A DNA stretch of 9,415 nt, taken from Bacteroidota bacterium. GTDB taxonomy: Bacteria > Bacteroidota > Bacteroidia > Cytophagales > Cyclobacteriaceae. The position numbers and the translations under genes are program-made. The notes beneath the pieces were generated by a model, which saw only the letters and a list, made by a program, of their open reading frames with translations, was not told the origin of the DNA and ran no database searches. The stretch is from the NCBI GenBank assembly GCA_023431285.1, contig JAEYXN010000163.1:1-9415 (forward strand). The letters are read 5' to 3'. Shown piece by piece: positions 5,514 to 9,415 of this stretch. Position 1 is the stretch's first letter. Each line of letters starts with the position of its first letter.

Positions 5514-6821
5514 TTAAATGGATTCGCCCGCTTTCTGAGTGGGCGTTTTCTTTTTAAGGAAGTAAACCATTGACGCCGTGATAAGAATGGCGCCACTGAC
5601 GGAGACTATATATCCAGATGTGAGGAACACATTAAGCCAGCTCAACTCGGCATAAGCAAACTCCTTGAAGAAAAGCACACTGATACTGCCAAGATACCCG
5701 AAGGAGTCAGCCACATACATAATAAATCCTACTGTACCCGTGTACCTGAATGTAGCAATCATCCGGTCGAAGAACATGCTGTTGAATGGAACATATCCCA
5801 TATACAAACCCAATCCTATCAATGTCATCCATTGAACGGGACTAATCAATTCCGCTTCAAACAAATAAGTCCCTGCCCCTATCATCAGCATCCCGATGAT
5901 AATAATGATGTGATTCACCATGAATGCCGTGCGGTTGTTTCTTATCAGCACTACGGCTGACATAATTATCAGCACCAGAATAGAAACAGGCACTTCGGTC
6001 TGACTATAAATGGACGGGGTCTTGTCGTAACTGAGGGATTTCCATACTTCAGCGGAAAAATTCTCCCGGAAGTCACGGAACGTTGTGAGGAGAAGGTATC
6101 CTAGAACGAACAAAATAATTCCGGGAAGGAACTCCCGGAGGAAATCCTTTCTGCGTTCGCGAGGCATCGGTTCTCTTCTGGTGCGAAGAAGTTCGTCTTC
6201 CTCTGACGGGGGCGGGAGCTGATCAAGGAGATACAGGAACAACAACAGCGGCCCAAGGAACAGACAGCATGCTACAAATGGCATCCACATTTCACTTACC
6301 CCCACATCAGTCATAAGCCAGGCGCCAACGCTCCTGCAGATGCCGGAAGAAAATATAAAACTTGCAGACAATGTTGCGCCCAGCACCTCCGTTGTACGCC
6401 TGCCTTCCAGGTATCCGAAGACCATCCCCCAGACAAGGCCGAGTGGTAGACCGTTGGTGAAAAGAAAAACAATATTGTATGGAGGAGGTACAACCGCGAA
6501 CATCAACCACGACAAACCTGCTATCGCGACCATCATCAAAATACCTATTGCCCGCCCTTTGGCGCGGAGCTCAGAAATGATTTTAATGCCGAGAAACTTC
6601 GCCAACGCATACCCTACCGCCTGAAACGTTACCAACCACACTTTATAACTAACTCCTCCCAGTTCCATTCCGGAAAATGTTGCTGCGGGAAATGTTTTTC
6701 GAAATGCATATACGCAGGTATATAAACAAAAGGCGGATAACGAAGCATAAAGCGTCAGCCACCCTACGTGGCCACCACGCAGCTTTGCGGTAACCATTCC
6801 TTCAGCAGATTCCTCTTTCAT
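5514..6821 (-). CDS. DUF5690 family MFS-like membrane transporter
   Basis: A 435-residue integral membrane protein with about 11-12 helices in two halves separated by a charged cytoplasmic loop (about 202-230, rich in E, R and P). It resembles the DUF5690 proteins of Bacteroidota, distant members of the major facilitator superfamily. The first helix contains CVYAFRKTF (36-44), with Arg-41/Lys-42. The first helix of the second half ends in TFRDFRENF (247-255). Between helices 4 and 5 is GYLEGRRTTE (136-145), an MFS-like loop motif. Paired arginines in helices 1 and 7 are reminiscent of organophosphate:phosphate antiporters such as GlpT, so a phosphorylated substrate is possible but unproven. 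The start overlaps the end of the PHP phosphatase gene by 20 bases; an alternative in-frame ATG at 6797 would leave a 4-base gap. Its last ten or so codons contain the plus-strand terminator of the convergent barrel gene. Confidence 0.82.
   Translation of the reverse strand: MKEESAEGMVTAKLRGGHVGWLTLYASLSAFCLYTCVYAFRKTFPAATFSGMELGGVSYKVWLVTFQAVGYALAKFLGIKIISELRAKGRAIGILMMVAIAGLSWLMFAVVPPPYNIVFLFTNGLPLGLVWGMVFGYLEGRRTTEVLGATLSASFIFSSGICRSVGAWLMTDVGVSEMWMPFVACCLFLGPLLLFLYLLDQLPPPSEEDELLRTRREPMPRERRKDFLREFLPGIILFVLGYLLLTTFRDFRENFSAEVWKSLSYDKTPSIYSQTEVPVSILVLIIMSAVVLIRNNRTAFMVNHIIIIIGMLMIGAGTYLFEAELISPVQWMTLIGLGLYMGYVPFNSMFFDRMIATFRYTGTVGFIMYVADSFGYLGSISVLFFKEFAYAELSWLNVFLTSGYIVSVSGAILITASMVYFLKKKTPTQKAGESI
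5525..5555 (+). terminator. Intrinsic terminator of the barrel gene, inside the convergent CDS
   Basis: CGCCCGCT (5525-5532), loop TTCTG and AGTGGGCG (5538-5545) form an 8-bp GC-rich stem with one G-U pair, followed on the plus strand by TTTTCTTTTT. It begins 34 bases after the stop of the outer-membrane barrel gene. The same bases encode the C-terminal residues (around KKKTPTQKAG) of the DUF5690 protein on the minus strand. In the minus direction no T-run follows, so it should act only on the plus-strand transcript. Confidence 0.85.
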
Positions 6822-7647
6822 TGAAGCGAGTGGGTTGCCATTTTCCTTCGTGAAGTATCATTATCTCTTTGAAGCCTGCTCTGCGCAGATCGCCCACCGC
6901 CTCTACAAACCCATTGACCAGATCCTTTGGATGATGTGCGTCACTATTTATCGTAACTGGAATATTTTTCGAAGCTAGTTTTGTGAGTATGTCCAGACCG
7001 GGATAGGTGGTCGTCGTTTTGTTCTGATATTTTCCGCGCGTATTCACCTCTACAATCACCCCAGACCTCAGGATGGCTTCTATAAGAAGATCAATCTGCG
7101 ATGTATACCATGATGCTCCTTCATCAAACAATTCACCATCTCTATTATGCATTTTTATCTTGTCCAGGTGACCTAATATCGTGGGGCAATCCAATTCTAA
7201 CATTTCACGCGTAACTTCAAAGTACCTGCACACCCCCGCCTTAACATCACCCTTAAAGATCTCATCGACCCCACGCATGAAGACCGCATGGGTGTTATCA
7301 ATTTCCCACGGCTCACCGTCGGGAAAGGTGTCCACGAAATGAACCGAACCTATCGTATAGTCGAGCTGTAATGAATAATACGATGGGCCTATCCTTCCGG
7401 GAATGAAATCAACTTCCAGACCCGCGTACACCTCCATTCGCTTCGAGCTTTCCGTTATTTCAGAAATTTCTTTAAGGTAGTTGTCCATATCCTCCGCCTT
7501 CATTGCCCATGGGCGGAAGAAGGGAAGCGGGGCATGGGATGAGAAACCTAATGATAACAACCCGAGATCCTGCGCGGAATCAAACATCTCTTGCAGGGAG
7601 GCCTTCCCGTCGCAAAACGAACTGTGGGTATGAAAATTAGTCCACAT
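6802..7647 (-). CDS. PHP-domain phosphatase, HisJ-type histidinol-phosphatase family
   Basis: A 281-residue cytoplasmic protein of the polymerase-and-histidinol-phosphatase fold. The metal-binding set is complete: HTH (6-8), SHAP with His-38, GLEVDF with Glu-78, GSVHF with His-103, GHLDK with His-160, and NSDAHHP with Asp-236 and His-238. FCDG (11-14) and VNTRG (201-205) also match HisJ-type enzymes, which hydrolyse L-histidinol phosphate in histidine synthesis. No other his gene is present, and many PHP proteins act on other phosphoesters, so the substrate is open. A longer frame runs upstream to 7734, but the ATG at 7645-7647 places the HTH motif at residue 6, as is usual for the family; the extra 29 residues look non-coding. 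The gene overlaps the DUF5690 gene downstream by 20 bases, indicating an operon, and is divergent from the alkaline-phosphatase-like gene at 7768. Confidence 0.85.
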   Translation of the reverse strand: MWTNFHTHSSFCDGKASLQEMFDSAQDLGLLSLGFSSHAPLPFFRPWAMKAEDMDNYLKEISEITESSKRMEVYAGLEVDFIPGRIGPSYYSLQLDYTIGSVHFVDTFPDGEPWEIDNTHAVFMRGVDEIFKGDVKAGVCRYFEVTREMLELDCPTILGHLDKIKMHNRDGELFDEGASWYTSQIDLLIEAILRSGVIVEVNTRGKYQNKTTTTYPGLDILTKLASKNIPVTINSDAHHPKDLVNGFVEAVGDLRRAGFKEIMILHEGKWQPTRFNERGIC

Positions 7648-7723
7648 GCGTGAAGATAGTCCGATAGGGGGCGATGTCCAAACCACGGAATCCCCAGCTT
7701 CCAATGACCTGTCCTCACCGATA

Positions 7724-7744
7724 ATGCCAGGCATATCATGGCAT
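7724..7744. promoter_or_regulatory. Dyad in the divergent intergenic region, candidate operator
   Basis: ATGCCA (7724-7729) and TGGCAT (7739-7744) are perfect 6-base inverted repeats around a 9-base centre; a smaller palindrome, TGCC-A-GGCA, overlaps the left arm (7725-7733). The dyad lies in the 120-base gap between the divergent PHP phosphatase (start 7647) and alkaline-phosphatase-like genes (start 7768), where a shared regulator might bind. I found no good pair of -33/-7 elements in this gap, so promoter positions remain unknown and the operator call is speculative. Confidence 0.25.
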
Positions 7745-7767
7745 AAGGATTTTTGAATCCCGGTGAT

Positions 7768-8883
7768 ATGAAAAATATTTTACTGGTTTTGGCCGTGTTG
7801 TGCGGAATCCCGTCCGTTGGCCAGCAGCAGAAGACGGAGAATGTGGTCGTCGTTACCCTTGACGGATATCGATGGCGTGAAGTTTTCAACGGTGCTGATA
7901 AAAAGATCCTGTTTCGAAAGAAGTATGTAACCGACACCGCGGTTCAACGTAAATTCTGGCATCAGGATGCGATGAAAAGGAGAAAACTCCTCATGCCTTT
8001 TCTTTGGAATGTCATTGGTAAAAAAGGTCAGCTCTATGGAAATCGTTACCTCGACAATGGCGTAACGCTTGCAAACAGAACCCTCTACTCCTATTCGGGA
8101 TACAGCGAGATGTTTGTTGGTTTCCACGACAAAAGGGTGAAGAATAATGAGCCCATTTCCAATCCAAATTTCACCGTGCTTGAGGCTCTGAATAGGGATC
8201 CGCGATTCGCCCATTCCGTAGCAGCATTTTCTACCTGGAATACAATGCCCTATATCCTGCGCGAAGACATTTCAGGTATTCCAGTGAATAGCGGCGACGA
8301 CAAAGCGGAGGGAAAACACCTGACACCGCGGGAAAAGAAACTCAACAAGGTAACAGATCACGAAAAGAACCCGCATGGCGACCGTTACGATAAGTTTACT
8401 TTTCAATATGCGATGGAGTACATGAAACGAAAGAACCCACGCGTCGTGTTCATAAGCTTTGATGAGACGGATGAGCACGGTCACGGAGGACGTTATGATG
8501 AGTACCTGAAATCAGCGCACGCCGCAGATAGTATGATCAATGTTTTGTGGACGTGGCTTCAATCCCAGGATCAATACAAAAACAAAACTACTTTGCTTGT
8601 CACGACTGATCATGGCCGTGGAACAAGTGCACGTGGTTGGAAAGGTCATGCTCTTCTGTTCAGAGGATCCGCCCAGACGTGGCTTGCGGCAATCGGTCCT
8701 GATACCGCCCCTATAGGAGAGATGACTTCTTTTATGCGATTGAAACAAAGTCAACTCGCCCAGACGATCGCAGCACTCCTTAACCATCAATACAGCAATG
8801 TTAAGTCGACAGGCGCGCCAATTTCAACAATATTCCGGAAAGAAGAATTTGCAGAAGAGGAACTTGCATATGCTGAAGAATAG
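7768..8883 (+). CDS. Exported alkaline phosphatase superfamily hydrolase
   Basis: A 371-residue protein with a signal peptide (residues 1-18, MKNILLVLAVLCGIPSVG, followed by QQQ), so it should act in the periplasm or at the surface. It belongs to the alkaline phosphatase/nucleotide pyrophosphatase-phosphodiesterase superfamily, close to proteins often labelled phosphoglyceromutase in Bacteroidota. Metal-site motifs are VTLDGYRWREVFNGAD (28-43, Asp-31), DETDEHGHGG (231-240) and TTDHGRG (279-285), with GWKGH (289-293) completing the site. The nucleophile is probably a serine within YSYSGYSE (106-113). Substrate is unknown; a phosphomonoesterase or phosphodiesterase is likely. A frame starting with TTG at 7753 adds five residues, but the ATG at 7768 gives a cleaner signal peptide. 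It is divergent from the PHP phosphatase/DUF5690 operon, and the CPBP protease gene follows 56 bases downstream in the same direction with no terminator between. Confidence 0.88.
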   Translation: MKNILLVLAVLCGIPSVGQQQKTENVVVVTLDGYRWREVFNGADKKILFRKKYVTDTAVQRKFWHQDAMKRRKLLMPFLWNVIGKKGQLYGNRYLDNGVTLANRTLYSYSGYSEMFVGFHDKRVKNNEPISNPNFTVLEALNRDPRFAHSVAAFSTWNTMPYILREDISGIPVNSGDDKAEGKHLTPREKKLNKVTDHEKNPHGDRYDKFTFQYAMEYMKRKNPRVVFISFDETDEHGHGGRYDEYLKSAHAADSMINVLWTWLQSQDQYKNKTTLLVTTDHGRGTSARGWKGHALLFRGSAQTWLAAIGPDTAPIGEMTSFMRLKQSQLAQTIAALLNHQYSNVKSTGAPISTIFRKEEFAEEELAYAEE

Positions 8884-8939
8884 GCGGGAATCATAGTACT
8901 ACAGCCCAACCTTCAGATTGACTATGCCGTACAACCTAT

Positions 8940-9415
8940 GTGCGGCCCACAAATACACCCCGATGGATTCTCTTACTGGAACTGATTGGTCTCTTTGTTT
9001 TACTACCCATCCTCTACTGGGCTGACCTGATTCCTTTTCACAAAATCCTTCCACTCACAGGGCTATTTTGCTATTGCTTTTTCTTTGTAGTTCGCGAACT
9101 CCGATTTGCAGAAACTATTCATGGATCGCGTAAAGTGTGCAAGACAATATTCTTTCAATTTATCCTGGCTGTCATCCTGATCATTTGTATCCTCGCCTAT
9201 TACGATAGCCCTTTGTTTGTCGATGTGATTGCCGATAAGAAACTACTCACAATGATCATCCTCTACCCGTTCTTATCAGCATTACCTCAGGAAATCATTT
9301 TCAGGAAGTTTTTCTTTGCCCGCTACTCAACCCTCATCCCTGGAAAATGGCCAATCATCATCGTGAATGTGATACTCTTCGCGTTTGCACACATCTACTT
9401 TGCAAACTGGGTGGT
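8940..9415 (+). CDS. CPBP family intramembrane metalloprotease, 3' end cut by window
   Basis: The frame is open from after a stop at 8919-8921 to the window edge, giving at least 158 residues. The only plausible in-frame start is GTG 8940, which yields a short polar N-terminus (RPTNTPRW) before the first helix; no ATG is in frame. Hydrophobic helices lie at about 9-27, 35-50 and 66-85, followed by the first catalytic motif PQEIIFR (QExxxR variant of EExxxR) and the second, FAFAH (FxxxH). The third motif lies beyond the window. The PQEiiyR...FFF.RY context is typical of one CPBP subfamily. CPBP proteins (Abi/CAAX-protease-like) are inner-membrane glutamate/histidine proteases, involved in prenyl-protein processing in eukaryotes and in varied, mostly unknown, roles in bacteria. 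It may be co-transcribed with the alkaline-phosphatase-like gene. Confidence 0.8.
   Translation, partial: MRPTNTPRWILLLELIGLFVLLPILYWADLIPFHKILPLTGLFCYCFFFVVRELRFAETIHGSRKVCKTIFFQFILAVILIICILAYYDSPLFVDVIADKKLLTMIILYPFLSALPQEIIFRKFFFARYSTLIPGKWPIIIVNVILFAFAHIYFANWV

Noticed and set aside
7548..8214. Minus-strand frames of 129 and 144 codons near the alkaline-phosphatase-like gene
   Set aside because: Both lie opposite or across well-supported genes and lack motifs; they are shadow frames.
9289..9315. QE in place of EE in the first CPBP motif, as a sign of an inactive protease
   Set aside because: A PQExxxR version is normal in one CPBP subfamily that also shares the following FFF.RY stretch, and the FxxxH motif is intact.
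1..9415. CRISPR array, transposon ends or tandem repeats
   Set aside because: No regularly spaced repeat, terminal inverted repeat with a transposase, or tandem array was visible by eye; a repeat-finding program was not available.

Overview
The window looks like chromosomal DNA of a Bacteroidota member, probably from the Cytophagales or a related order. The evidence is the protein repertoire (a DUF5690-type transporter, a porin-family outer-membrane barrel, a CPBP protease of the PQE subtype), the near absence of Shine-Dalgarno sequences, a tRNA-Arg(ACG) gene without an encoded CCA, and two promoters that match the Bacteroidota sigma factor consensus TTTG-N18/19-TAnnTTTG. I could not run a similarity search, so family names rest on recognised motifs.

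Layout. Positions 1-324 hold no convincing gene. Positions 325-2168 (minus strand) are a two-gene operon: an LpxH-like metallophosphoesterase (1314-2168) overlapping by ATGA a MurG-like glycosyltransferase (325-1317). Both point to the cell envelope. Positions 2377-4300 (plus strand) are an island of genes I do not recognise: a lysine/arginine-rich small protein that appears frameshifted at an A6 run, a roughly 7-helix membrane protein, a 64-residue protein 9 bases behind it, and weak short ORFs. A tRNA-Arg(ACG) lies on the minus strand at 4421-4494 with a clear intrinsic terminator. Its promoter stands back to back with that of an outer-membrane beta-barrel gene (4720-5490, plus).

Positions 5514-8883 form a putative phosphoester locus. 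On the minus strand a PHP-family, HisJ-like phosphatase (6802-7647) is followed, with overlap, by a DUF5690 MFS-like membrane protein (5514-6821). Divergently on the plus strand is an exported alkaline-phosphatase-superfamily hydrolase (7768-8883). A plausible but unproven reading is that the exported enzyme cleaves a phosphodiester or phosphomonoester outside, the carrier imports a phosphorylated product, and the PHP enzyme dephosphorylates it inside. The window ends inside a CPBP intramembrane protease gene (8940-9415, plus).

No CRISPR array, insertion sequence, phage gene, plasmid origin or defence system was seen. The most useful anomalies are the frameshift in the 2399 gene, the terminator of the barrel gene embedded in the last codons of the convergent DUF5690 gene, the divergent promoter pair at 4624-4692, and the possible organophosphate-salvage logic of 5514-8883.
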